Assembly: GCA_035532415.1 (NCBI GenBank)
Contig: DATKRB010000024.1
Span: 1-64,000 of the forward strand
Length of the DNA: 64,000 nt
DNA from: DATKRB01 sp035532415
GTDB taxonomy: Bacteria; Actinomycetota; Acidimicrobiia; Acidimicrobiales; RAAP-2
Direction of reading: 5' to 3'
The notes under the pieces were generated by a model. It was not told where the DNA came from, did no database searches, and saw only the letters and a list, made by a program, of their open reading frames with translations. The position numbers and the translations under genes are program-made. This document shows positions 9,760 to 17,678 of the stretch, piece after piece; position 1 is the stretch's first letter; every line of letters starts with the position of its first letter.

Positions 9760-10980
9760 ATGCTCGAAGGCCTGAGGGTGGTGGAACTGGCGAGCGACCG
9801 GGCAGCGTACACGGGCAAGCTCCTGGGCGACCTCGGAGCCGACGTCGTCGTCGTCGAACCTCCAGGGGGGCATCCGAGCCGCCGGTTCGGCCCCTTCGTC
9901 GACGACCGGCCCGATCCCGAGCGGAGCCTCTGGTGGTGGTATTACAACACGTCCAAACGAGGCGTGGTGCTCGACCTCGAGTCGACCGCCGGGGGGGCCG
10001 CCTTCGCCCGCCTCGTGTCGCAGGCCGACGTCGTGCTCGAGGCCGAGCCCCCCGGTGCGCTGAGCGCCATCGGACTCGACCATCCCCGGTTCCTCACCGA
10101 TCGGCCCGAGCTCATCTGGGTGTCGGTCACCCCGTTCGGGAGGCGTTGCCCCGACCTGGACGCCCCGATGACCGATCTCACGATCCTCGCCGGCGGTGGC
10201 CCGGTCTGGAATTGCGGGTACGACGATCACTCGATCCCCCCGGTTCGGGGCGGGGGCGGCCAGGCCCATCACATCGCCGGGGTCTTCGCCGCCATGGGCA
10301 CGCTCACGGCCGTCGTGAGCCGGGACGTCACCGGGCGCGGCCAGCACGTCGACGTGAGCATGCACGCGGCGGCCAACGTCACGACGGAGAGCGGCTCCTT
10401 CGTGTGGCTGGTGGCAGGCCAGACGGTCCGGCGCCAGACCGGTCGCCATGCATCGACCGTCTCCACGATGGACACACAGGTCCTGTCGGCGGACGGGAGG
10501 TACGTCACGACAGGCTTCCCGCCGCACGACGCCAAGGACTACCAGGCCATGTTGGACTGGCTCCGGCAGCTCGGGATCGAAGACGAGTTCCCAGAGGCCT
10601 TCTTCCTCCAGATGGGGATCGACCGGGGCGGTGTCGATCCTCGCGAGCTCGGATCCGACGCCGAGGCAACGGCCATTTACGGATCGGGTCGGGGGGCGTT
10701 GTGCTTCATCGCGTCCCGCCTGCCCGCCTACGACTTCTTCGTCGGCACCCAGGAACGGGACATCCAGTGCGGCATCGTCTACTCGCCCGAGGAGGCACTC
10801 GAGGACGAGCACTTCCGCTTCCGGGGGTTCCCCGTTCCGGTGCGCCACCCCGAGCTGGACCGGGACGTCACCTACCCGGGTGCGCCGTTTCAGGGCTCCC
10901 TCGGCGGCTCGCGGATCCGACGACGATCGCCCCTCGTCGGCGAGCACGACGACGAGTTGCTCTCGCCGGCCGACGGCTGA
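9760..10980 (+). CDS. CaiB/BaiF family CoA-transferase (second of two)
   Basis: A 406-residue family III CoA-transferase from the ATG at 9760. MLEGLRVVELASDRAAYTGKLLGDLGADVVVVE matches the usual N-terminus of the family, which is why this start is preferred over GTG codons at 9679 or 9700 that would add a Glu-Arg repeat. Further family features are GRGQHVDVSMHAAAN near residue 195 and the C-terminal block VPVRHPELDRDVTYPGAPF. It is likely a partner of the gene ending at 9672. The region near the N-terminus is hydrophilic; no membrane segment is seen. Confidence 0.86.
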   Translation: MLEGLRVVELASDRAAYTGKLLGDLGADVVVVEPPGGHPSRRFGPFVDDRPDPERSLWWWYYNTSKRGVVLDLESTAGGAAFARLVSQADVVLEAEPPGALSAIGLDHPRFLTDRPELIWVSVTPFGRRCPDLDAPMTDLTILAGGGPVWNCGYDDHSIPPVRGGGGQAHHIAGVFAAMGTLTAVVSRDVTGRGQHVDVSMHAAANVTTESGSFVWLVAGQTVRRQTGRHASTVSTMDTQVLSADGRYVTTGFPPHDAKDYQAMLDWLRQLGIEDEFPEAFFLQMGIDRGGVDPRELGSDAEATAIYGSGRGALCFIASRLPAYDFFVGTQERDIQCGIVYSPEEALEDEHFRFRGFPVPVRHPELDRDVTYPGAPFQGSLGGSRIRRRSPLVGEHDDELLSPADG

Positions 10981-11076
10981 GGCCCGGCAACCACCCACAT
11001 ATCTGCGTCCACGGCCTGCTCCTGGCGCCACGGCCGGCTTGCATCCGAGACCGGCCCCGGGGTTCCCCCGAATTGC

Positions 11077-11091
11077 GGGACGTTCGGCCCT
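11077..11091 (+). promoter_or_regulatory. DosR/DevR-like box upstream of the DUF1918-CBS operon
   Basis: GGGACGTTCGGCCCT departs at one position from the mycobacterial DosR core GGGACTTNNGNCCCT as I recall it, and is flanked by TTGC and AA. It lies 51 bases before the DUF1918 start. The identical 15-mer recurs in reverse orientation at 58276-58290. The match to the DosR consensus is from memory; the identity of the two copies is seen directly. Confidence 0.6.
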
Positions 11092-11142
11092 AACGGGCGG
11101 AGGGGCCGGGAGCGACAATGGGAAGCAGAGAGAGGAGATGCC

Positions 11143-11343
11143 ATGCAAGCAAGCGTTGGCGACCGCATCGTGGTCCACGGGCATCGCTCCGGCGAACCGA
11201 ACCGCGACTGCGAGATACTCGAGGTCCGCGGTCCCGATGGTGGACCTCCCTACGAGGTGCGGTGGGGCGACAGCGGTCACACCGCCCTCTTCTTCCCTGG
11301 CCCGGACGCCACGATCGAGCACTTTGAGCACACGTCGAGCTGA
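11143..11343 (+). CDS. DUF1918 domain protein
   Basis: A 66-residue protein of the DUF1918 family, a small actinobacterial beta-barrel-like domain: an N-terminal VGDRIVVHGHRSGEPNRDCEI segment, then EVRGPDGGPPYEVRWGDSGHTALFFPGPDA. Its biochemical role is unknown. The AGAGGAGAT ribosome-binding site upstream of the ATG is strong. It is the first gene of a likely operon with the CBS protein 45 bases downstream and follows a DosR-like box. A stress or hypoxia role is inference. Confidence 0.85.
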   Translation: MQASVGDRIVVHGHRSGEPNRDCEILEVRGPDGGPPYEVRWGDSGHTALFFPGPDATIEHFEHTSS

Positions 11344-11388
11344 CCGGCGGTCGATTCAGGACCCACCAGTCGACTGAGAGGAGCCCCC

Positions 11389-11835
11389 ATGCGGGTGAGA
11401 GAAGGCCTGCGTCGTTCAGGTATCGGTATCCAACCGGAGCGGACGATCCACGAAGCCGCGTCGATCATGGAACGGGCCGGCGTCGGCGCCTTGGCCGTGG
11501 TGGACGGAGACCGCCTGGTCGGCATCGTGACCGATCGTGACCTGGTACGACGGGGAATGGCGCGCGGCCTCCCCTCGGATGCCCGAGTCGACAGCGTCAT
11601 GAGCACCCCCGTGGTGACCATTGACGGCGAGGACGATCTTCACAACACGTTCGCGCTCTTCAGGACCCATGGGATCCGGCGGCTCGCGGTGGTGCGGGGC
11701 GAGCAGTTCGTCGGCATGATCACGGTGGATGACCTGATCATCGACGTGGCCTCGGATCTGGCCGATCTGAGCCGGCCGGTCACCGCCGAGATCCTCTTCG
11801 CGCACCGCGACCCTCCGGTGCCGGCCACGGAGTAG
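11389..11835 (+). CDS. Tandem CBS-domain protein
   Basis: A 148-residue protein made of two CBS domains. The first covers about residues 10-60 (TIHEAASIMERAGVGALAVV, VGIVTDRDLVRR) and the second about 70-130 (VVTIDGEDDLHNTFALFRTHGIRRLAVV, VGMITVDDLIID). CBS pairs bind adenosine nucleotides. Stand-alone pairs of this size occur in mycobacteria, including the DosR-induced Hrp1, which fits the upstream DosR-like box. There is no attached enzyme or transporter domain. Confidence 0.88.
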   Translation: MRVREGLRRSGIGIQPERTIHEAASIMERAGVGALAVVDGDRLVGIVTDRDLVRRGMARGLPSDARVDSVMSTPVVTIDGEDDLHNTFALFRTHGIRRLAVVRGEQFVGMITVDDLIIDVASDLADLSRPVTAEILFAHRDPPVPATE

Positions 11836-11874
11836 ATCGTTGAGCGGGCAGGGCTCCCGAGGGATAATGAAGGA

Positions 11875-12267
11875 ATGAGCGATCGAAACGTGCTGGGCGA
11901 CGAGTTGGAGCCGTGCGGCACCGATCCGGTGACCGGCTTCTTCCGGGACGGGTGTTGTCGGACGGGTCCCGAGGACGGGGGCAGCCACACCATCTGCGCA
12001 GTCGTCACCGTCGAGTTCCTCGAGCACCAGCGCCGCATCGGCAACGACCTGAGCACACCCATGCCGCAATTCCGGTTCCCGGGCCTTGTGCCGGGGGACC
12101 GCTGGTGCGTGACCGCGGCGAACTGGTTGCGGGCCCACCACGATGGCTCGGCTTCGTTCGTGGTGCTCGCGTCCACCCATGAGCGGGCGCTCGAGATCGT
12201 TCCGCTCGCCGCGCTCCAGCAGCACGCCGTCGACGTCCCGGCGAGCCCCGGCGCCCTCGAGGGCTGA
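11875..12267 (+). CDS. DUF2237 family protein
   Basis: A 130-residue DUF2237 protein. The diagnostic run is present from the N-terminus: NVLGDELEPCGTDPVTGFFR, then DGCCRTGPEDGGSHTICAVV, NDLSTPMPQFRFPGLVPGDRW and the C-terminal STHERALEIVPLAALQQHAV. It has several conserved cysteines (CCRTGPED) but no known activity. A GAAGGA ribosome-binding site precedes the ATG at 11875. It probably ends the operon begun at 11143 and is convergent with ettA. Confidence 0.88.
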   Translation: MSDRNVLGDELEPCGTDPVTGFFRDGCCRTGPEDGGSHTICAVVTVEFLEHQRRIGNDLSTPMPQFRFPGLVPGDRWCVTAANWLRAHHDGSASFVVLASTHERALEIVPLAALQQHAVDVPASPGALEG

Positions 12268-12303
12268 GGGCGATCGAGGCACCGGCCCGTCGGGCGGGGT
12301 GGG

Positions 12304-13983
12304 TCAGCCGCGCACCAACGGCTTGTAGCGCAGGCGGTGGGGCTGGTCGGCGTCGACACCGAGCCGCTTCTTGCGGTCGGCCTCGTAGTCGCTGAAGTTC
12401 CCCTCCCACCATCGGACCTCGGAGTCACCTTCGAACGCCAGGACGTGGGTGGCGATCCGGTCGAGGAACCATCGGTCGTGGCTGATGACCACCACACACC
12501 CCGGAAAGCCCAGGAGCGCCTCCTCGAGAGCGCGGAGCGTGTCGACATCGAGGTCGTTGGTCGGTTCGTCGAGCAGGAGGACGTTGCCGCCGCTCTTGAT
12601 CACCTTGGCGAGCTGGACCCGATTGCGCTCACCCCCGGAGAGGTCCCCGACCTTCTTCTGCTGGTCGCTGCCCCTGAACCCGAAGCTGGCCACGTAGGCG
12701 CGCCCGTGCAGCTCGCGGTTGCCGACCATGATCCGGTCGGCGCCGCCGGTGATCTCGTCGAACACCGTGGCGTCGGCCGCCAGCTCGTCCCGGGACTGGT
12801 CGACATACGCCAGCACCACGGTGGCGCCCACCTCCAACCGACCCCCGTCCGGCTTGTCCTCGCCGACGATCATGCGGAACAGCGTCGTCTTCCCCGCCCC
12901 GTTGGGACCGATGATCCCGACGATGCCCCCGGGGGGCAGCAGGAACGAAAGACCGTCTACCAACAGCCGGTCCCCGAAACCCTTGGTCAGTCCTTCGGCC
13001 TCCACGACCCGATCACCGAGTCGGGGCCCGGGAGGGATGCTGATCTCGAGCTTGTCGGACCGCCGCTCCATCGCCTCGGCCTCGGAAACCAGGTCGTTGT
13101 ATGCATTGATCCGGGCCTTGCCCTTGCTCTGCCGGGCCCTTGGGGACATCCGGATCCATTCCAGCTCCCGCTCGAGGGCTCTCTGCCGGGACCGGTCGGC
13201 CCTGTCCTCAGCGCTCAGGCGGGCCTGCTTCTGCTCCAACCACGACGAGTAGTTGCCCTGCCAGGGAATGCCGGCCCCCCGGTCGAGCTCGAGGATCCAC
13301 CCGGCGACGTTGTCGAGGAAGTAGCGATCGTGCGTGACCGCGACCACCGTTCCCGGGTAGTCCTTCAGGGTGCGCTCCAACCACGCCACCGACTCCGCGT
13401 CGAGGTGATTGGTGGGCTCGTCGAGGAGGAGGAGGTCGGGACTCGACAGCAAGAGGCGGCAGAGGGCGACCCGGCGACGTTCCCCCCCGGAGAGCGTGCT
13501 CACGTCGGCGTCCCCGGGCGGCAGGCGCAGCGCGTCCATGGCGATCTCGAGGGTCCGCTCGAGATCCCAGGCGCCGGCAGTGTCGATCTTGTCCTGCAGG
13601 TCGGCCTGCTCGGCCAGCAACTTGTCGAAATCGGCGTCGGGGTCGCCCATCGCCGCACAGACCTCGTTGAAGCGCTGGAGGAACCCCTTCATCTCGGCGA
13701 CACCGTCGGACACGTTGCCGGCCACGTCCTTGGTCGGGTCGAGCTCGGGCTCCTGCGCCAGGAACCCCACGGTGAAACCGGTCGTGAGACGGGCTTCGCC
13801 GGTGAACCCGTCGTCCTCCCCCGCCATGATCCTCAACAGGGACGACTTCCCCGAGCCGTTGGAGCCGATGACCCCGATCTTGGCCCCGGGATAGAACGAC
13901 AGGTTGATGCCCCGCAGGACCTCCCGATCGGGTGGGAAGTACCGCCGGAGATCGCGCATGGTGTAGATGTACTGAGCTGCCAT
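12304..13983 (-). CDS. ettA: EttA-type ABC-F translational ATPase
   Basis: A 559-residue ABC-F protein with two ATPase domains and no membrane segments, the length of EttA (about 555). The start MAAQYIYTMRDLRRYFP is characteristic. Walker A motifs are GSNGSGKSS (first domain) and GPNGAGKTT (second); signatures are LSGGERRR and LSGGERNR; Walker B LLLDEPTNHLD and LLLDEPTNDLD. The linker between domains holds the P-site interaction region. EttA regulates the first elongation step on the ribosome according to cellular energy. The open frame continues upstream, but the ATG at 13983 matches family starts. Confidence 0.93.
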   Translation of the reverse strand: MAAQYIYTMRDLRRYFPPDREVLRGINLSFYPGAKIGVIGSNGSGKSSLLRIMAGEDDGFTGEARLTTGFTVGFLAQEPELDPTKDVAGNVSDGVAEMKGFLQRFNEVCAAMGDPDADFDKLLAEQADLQDKIDTAGAWDLERTLEIAMDALRLPPGDADVSTLSGGERRRVALCRLLLSSPDLLLLDEPTNHLDAESVAWLERTLKDYPGTVVAVTHDRYFLDNVAGWILELDRGAGIPWQGNYSSWLEQKQARLSAEDRADRSRQRALERELEWIRMSPRARQSKGKARINAYNDLVSEAEAMERRSDKLEISIPPGPRLGDRVVEAEGLTKGFGDRLLVDGLSFLLPPGGIVGIIGPNGAGKTTLFRMIVGEDKPDGGRLEVGATVVLAYVDQSRDELAADATVFDEITGGADRIMVGNRELHGRAYVASFGFRGSDQQKKVGDLSGGERNRVQLAKVIKSGGNVLLLDEPTNDLDVDTLRALEEALLGFPGCVVVISHDRWFLDRIATHVLAFEGDSEVRWWEGNFSDYEADRKKRLGVDADQPHRLRYKPLVRG

Positions 13984-14005
13984 GCCGACCAGTGTGGCGC
14001 AGCCG

Positions 14006-14055
14006 GGCACGGGCCGGGGACACGGCCTCGCGGCACGGGCCGGGGACACGGCCTC
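14006..14055. repeat. 24-base direct repeat between catalase and ettA
   Basis: Two identical 24-base units, 14006-14029 and 14032-14055, are separated by two bases. The second copy contributes the left arm of the hairpin at 14042-14072. Confidence 0.9.
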
Positions 14056-14072
14056 CCCGAGGGCCGTGCCCC
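14042..14072 (-). terminator. Hairpin after the catalase gene
   Basis: The arms are GGGG plus CACGGCC (14042-14053, with one bulged A at 14046) and GGCCGTG plus CCCC (14062-14072), with an eight-base loop. It lies just past the catalase stop and before ettA. It has no T-run. Confidence 0.55.
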
Positions 14073-14083
14073 GGTGCCGGCAA

Positions 14084-15544
14084 TCAGCCGCCGTTTCCGA
14101 GCGCCTTTGCCACCTGGGCGCCCAAGCCGGGGTCCACCCGGCGCCAATACTCCCCCACCCGGCCGGCCACATCCGGCTCGAGCCCCGGTCCGTGGCTGGC
14201 GTGGCCGACAATGTTGGTCAACAGGTGCTCGCGGTCGGTGCCGGACAGAACCTCGCGGTACAGGTTGCCGGGCTGGACGAAGTCGTCGTCCTCGCGGTGG
14301 GCGTTGTACGCAGCTCGGACGATCTCTCCCGACACCCGGTAGGCGGGATCCGCGTAGCGGGATTCGTCGGCCCGGGGACCGCCGTACGCGTTGGGCGCGT
14401 ACACGGGGTCGCTGCCGGCCCGGTATCGCATGGGGCCGTCCTTGTTGTAGCTGTGCACGTCGGCCAGCGGCTGGTTCACCGGCAACTGCAGGTAGTTCGG
14501 GCCGATCCGATACCGGTGCGTATCGGGGTAGCTGAACAGCCGACCCTGCAGCATCTTGTCGGGGCTGGGAGCGATGCCCGGCACCATGTTGGCCGGCTCG
14601 AACGCCGATTGCTCGATCTGGGCGAAGTAATTGTCCGGATTGCGGTCGAGGACCATCCGTCCGATCGGGATCATCGGGTAGTCCGAGTGGGGCCAGACCT
14701 TGGTGAGATCGAAGGGGTTGAACCGGTAGTCGGCGGCCTCCTCGAACGGCATGATCTGCATCTCGAGCCGCCAAGCCGGGTGCTCGCCGCGGGCGATGGT
14801 CTCCCAGAGGTCCTTTCGGTGGAAGTCGGGATCCTCGGCAGTCATCGCCTTGGCCTCCGAGTCCGTGAAGTTCTCGATCCCCTGCTCGGTCTTGAAGTGG
14901 TACTTCACCCAGAACCGCTCCCCTCCGGCGTTCACCCACATGAAGGTGTGAGAGCCGTAGCCGTTCATGTGACGCAGTGTGCGGGGGGTGCCACGGTCCG
15001 ACATGAGGAAGGTGACCTGGTGGGCCGACTCCGGGGAGAGGGTCCAGAAGTCCCACTGCCCGTTGTGGTCGGTGCGATTGGTGTCGGCGCGGCGCTTCTG
15101 GGAATGGATGAAGTCGGAGAACTTGGACGGGTCCCGGATGAAGAAGATCGGCGTGTTGTTACCGACCAGGTCGTAATTGCCCTCCTGCGTGTAGAACTTC
15201 AGAGCGAACCCGCGGGGGTCGCGGACGGTGTCGGCAAAACCGAGCTCGCCGGCCACCGTGGAGAACCGGGCCAGCATCGGGGTTCGGGTGCCCTTCTCGA
15301 GGAAGTCGGCCTTGCACCACTGACCGACGTCCTCCGAGACCTCCAAGAACCCGAAGGCACCGTGTCCCTTGGCGTGCACCACCCGCTCGGGTACCCGTTC
15401 GCGATTGAACTGGGCCATCTTTTGGATCAGGTAGTGGTCCTGCAGCAAGAGCGGCCCATCCACCCCGGCAGAGAGGGAGTACTCGTCGCTCGGCGCCGGG
15501 ATGCCGGCATCGGTGGTCGTCTCGGGGTGCGGCGTGTCGGTCAT
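14084..15544 (-). CDS. katA: Monofunctional haem catalase
   Basis: A 486-residue clade-3-size catalase that dismutates hydrogen peroxide in the cytoplasm. The catalytic His is in ERVVHAKGHGAFG (His57), the conserved Asn in VGNNTPIFFIRDPSKF, and the haem-ligand Tyr in RLFSYPDTHRYRIGPNY. The ATG at 15544 (MTDTPHPE) is chosen; an ATG 18 codons upstream would place an operator-like AT-rich stretch inside the gene. It is divergent from a Fur-family regulator, a common peroxide-response arrangement. Confidence 0.94.
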   Translation of the reverse strand: MTDTPHPETTTDAGIPAPSDEYSLSAGVDGPLLLQDHYLIQKMAQFNRERVPERVVHAKGHGAFGFLEVSEDVGQWCKADFLEKGTRTPMLARFSTVAGELGFADTVRDPRGFALKFYTQEGNYDLVGNNTPIFFIRDPSKFSDFIHSQKRRADTNRTDHNGQWDFWTLSPESAHQVTFLMSDRGTPRTLRHMNGYGSHTFMWVNAGGERFWVKYHFKTEQGIENFTDSEAKAMTAEDPDFHRKDLWETIARGEHPAWRLEMQIMPFEEAADYRFNPFDLTKVWPHSDYPMIPIGRMVLDRNPDNYFAQIEQSAFEPANMVPGIAPSPDKMLQGRLFSYPDTHRYRIGPNYLQLPVNQPLADVHSYNKDGPMRYRAGSDPVYAPNAYGGPRADESRYADPAYRVSGEIVRAAYNAHREDDDFVQPGNLYREVLSGTDREHLLTNIVGHASHGPGLEPDVAGRVGEYWRRVDPGLGAQVAKALGNGG

Positions 15545-15560
15545 GCCGTTCGGTCTAGAC

Positions 15561-15614
15561 CAATCTTTAGAATTAGTCAAGAACCGGATCTTCTCCATCT
15601 TTATGGGAGATGGA
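15561..15614. promoter_or_regulatory. Putative Fur/PerR operator region between catalase and regulator
   Basis: This AT-rich island in otherwise GC-rich DNA holds two signals. TCCATCT (15594-15600) and AGATGGA (15608-15614) form perfect seven-base inverted arms around a seven-base spacer. On the minus strand, TTGACT (15580-15575) followed by AATTCTAAAG resembles the furA/katG operator-promoter of mycobacteria from memory. A weak -10 (TAGACC) 17 bases further would give a nearly leaderless catalase transcript. Confidence 0.5.
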
Positions 15615-15666
15615 TTAACTGTAAGCTTCCAACGCGGCCGGTCGAGACTGGCCCGCCCAGGAGGGA

Positions 15667-16089
15667 GTGGTCATCACCGAGCTCATCGAGCGCCTACGCG
15701 AGCAGGGCTGGCGCCTGACCTCGCAGCGACGAGTCGTCGCCGAGGTCCTGGCAGGCGAGCACGTGCACCTGACGGCGGAGGCCGTCCACGTCGCGGCCAG
15801 GGCACGGCTCCCCGAGATCAGCCTTGCCACCGTGTACAACACGCTCAACGAGCTGGTCGGGATGGGAGAGCTTCTCGAGATCTCCGTCGGCGACCGGCCG
15901 AAGCGCTATGACCCCAACACGACGACCCCCCACCAGCACCTGCAATGTGTGGGGTGCGGCGCGCTGCGCGATGTCGCGCCCACCGGCGACGACGGGCTGA
16001 CGCTCCCACCGGACCAGCAGCACGGGTTTCGGGTCACAGGCGTCGAGATCATGTTCCGAGGGCTGTGCCCGTCCTGCATCGGGGCCTGA
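15667..16089 (+). CDS. Fur-family peroxide/metal regulator (FurA/PerR-like)
   Basis: A 140-residue Fur-family repressor. The N-terminal winged helix has LREQGWRLTSQRRVVAEVL (residues 9-27) and the recognition region ISLATVYNTLNELVGMGEL. The metal part has HQHLQCVGCGALRDV (His and CxxC) and a C-terminal CPSC pair, so the structural zinc site is complete. It is divergent from catalase, which suggests peroxide-responsive control of both genes. The GTG at 15667 is the only sensible start; an AGGAGGG lies unusually close, one base upstream, so the 5' end is not certain. Confidence 0.85.
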   Translation: MVITELIERLREQGWRLTSQRRVVAEVLAGEHVHLTAEAVHVAARARLPEISLATVYNTLNELVGMGELLEISVGDRPKRYDPNTTTPHQHLQCVGCGALRDVAPTGDDGLTLPPDQQHGFRVTGVEIMFRGLCPSCIGA

Positions 16090-16114
16090 ACGCGGGAACC
16101 GACCTCGGCACGGT

Positions 16115-16156
16115 GCGGTCGGTCGGGCGCGGGACGGCGCGGTCGGTCGGGCGCGG
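16115..16156. repeat. 18-base direct repeat upstream of the SnoaL remnant
   Basis: Two identical 18-base copies (16115-16132 and 16139-16156) are separated by six bases, in the untranslated stretch after the Fur-family gene. Confidence 0.85.
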
Positions 16157-16196
16157 TCGGAATCGTCGGGTCTCGGTTAGCCAGGAGGGGCAGACC

Positions 16197-16410
16197 ATGA
16201 GCGACGATCGATCAGGCGAGACGGCGAAAATCCATCTGCTCGAGTCCCGTTACTTCCGGTACCTCGACACCACGCAATGGGACTCGTGTCCCGGTCGCTC
16301 GCCACGTCCGTGACCGTGCACCAAGGTCACATGCCCGAGATCGAGCTCACTTCCGACCTCGAGGCACGCGGGATCTGGGCCATGTTCGACCGGGTCGACG
16401 AGGTCGCGTC
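16197..16410 (+). pseudogene. Broken SnoaL-like (NTF2-fold) gene
   Basis: A good AGGAGGGG ribosome-binding site precedes the ATG at 16197. The first 29 codons read like the N-terminus of a SnoaL-like NTF2-fold protein (LLESRYFRYLDTTQWD), but the frame stops at 16313. The family's middle signature continues in another frame from about 16290 (SLATSVTVHQGHMPEIEL, then GIWAMFDRVDEV). About 40 expected residues between the two blocks are missing, as is the whole C-terminal third. A deletion with a frameshift explains this best. No functional protein is expected. Confidence 0.7.
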
Positions 16411-16513
16411 CTCACGACCTCCGGTCGAGCCGTCCTGGCCTCCCCCGTGGACCGCACCGCAAGCCGCCGGTCCGATCGGCAGAGACCGGCGACCTCCTAC
16501 GAGCGCCCCCCGC

Positions 16514-17503
16514 TCAGGCGAGCCCTTCCACCCGGAGAGCGGGGAGGACCCGCTTCTCGAACAGCTCGAGCCCCGACCAGGCCAGGTCGGGAGGGAGGCC
16601 CCCCATGAGGGGATGAAAGCCCAGCAGGCCGTCCCGACCGAGCGCACGGGCGGCTCCGAGGTACTGCTCGGGGGTCAGGACCTGGTAGACGCCCGACGCC
16701 CTCAGGGCCCCGGGGTCGAGGACCGACTGGTACGGCGCTGGGGTGTCGGACTCGGCCAGCCACTCACCGTAGGAGTTCATCTCGTGCATGGCATGGGGGG
16801 CTATGCGCTCCCAGGCGGCGTCGGGATCCTCGGCAATGTGGACGAACATGGCCGGGATGGAGGGCGCCCGGGGGGCGGGGGGAGCCACTCCTTGACGGGC
16901 GCACTCCTCCTCGTACACCTGGTCGAACTCGGGGAGCGTCCCCTCGAAGCCGTCCGCGATCCGGACCGCCCGCCTCGCGGCTCCGGCGGAGGCCCCCCCG
17001 AGGATGATGGGGGGCCGGGGCCGGCGATACGGCCGGGGGGTGACCGTCATCGTGGTGCCCCGGTACTCGAAGGGTTCGCCGCTCCACGCCTTCTTGAGGA
17101 CGTCGACACCCTCCGTCACCAGGCGCACCCGTTCGCGAGCGTCCTTGCCGAACATCGCGAACTCGCGCTTCACGTAACCGGCGCCGATGACCAGCTCGAG
17201 GCGCCCCCGGCTGATCTGATCGACGACGGCCGCGTCCTCGGCCACCCGCACCGGATCGTGCAGGGGAAGGATGAGAGCGGTGAGGCGGATCCGGATCCGC
17301 TTCGTCCTGGCAGCGATGGCGGAGGCCAGGACGAGCGACGCCGGGTTGTAACCGTCCTCCGAACCGTGGTGCTCGAGCACCCCGACCGAGTCGAATCCCA
17401 GCTCGTCCGCCCACTGGCATTGGTCGAGACAGGCTTGGTACAGATCGGCCTGATCGGGCCCGAAGGCCGGTGCTCTCATGTCGTAACGTAGCGAGAACTT
17501 CAT
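16514..17503 (-). CDS. LLM-class F420-dependent oxidoreductase
   Basis: A 329-residue luciferase-like (TIM-barrel) protein. It shows MKFSLRYDMRAP at the N-terminus, WADELGFDSVGVLEHHGSEDGYNP, TKRIRIRLTALILPLHDPVRVAEDAAVVDQISRGRLELVIGAGY and RPRPPIILGGASAGAARRA. These match the F420/FMN-binding class common in actinobacteria. F420 rather than FMN is inferred from the family and taxon. It is divergent from the amidohydrolase at 17679, 175 bases away; the substrate is not predictable. Confidence 0.85.
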   Translation of the reverse strand: MKFSLRYDMRAPAFGPDQADLYQACLDQCQWADELGFDSVGVLEHHGSEDGYNPASLVLASAIAARTKRIRIRLTALILPLHDPVRVAEDAAVVDQISRGRLELVIGAGYVKREFAMFGKDARERVRLVTEGVDVLKKAWSGEPFEYRGTTMTVTPRPYRRPRPPIILGGASAGAARRAVRIADGFEGTLPEFDQVYEEECARQGVAPPAPRAPSIPAMFVHIAEDPDAAWERIAPHAMHEMNSYGEWLAESDTPAPYQSVLDPGALRASGVYQVLTPEQYLGAARALGRDGLLGFHPLMGGLPPDLAWSGLELFEKRVLPALRVEGLA

Positions 17504-17678
17504 CACACCACACCCCTTCGTCCTGCCCCACTCCGTGCGGCCGCCAATGATGCCACCGGCACGGGCCCGCTGGGGCTCGATACCCGTTGGGGCTTCGGTC
17601 ACCGCCGGTGCTACCGTTCCCCCACGACCGGGAGTCGCCTCCGCGGAGACCGCCCCGGGTCGAGCAAGGGGGAAGTCC

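Noticed and set aside
12337..14535. Long plus-strand frame opposite ettA
   Set aside because: Antisense shadow of a clear ABC-F gene; low-complexity translation with no recognisable domain.
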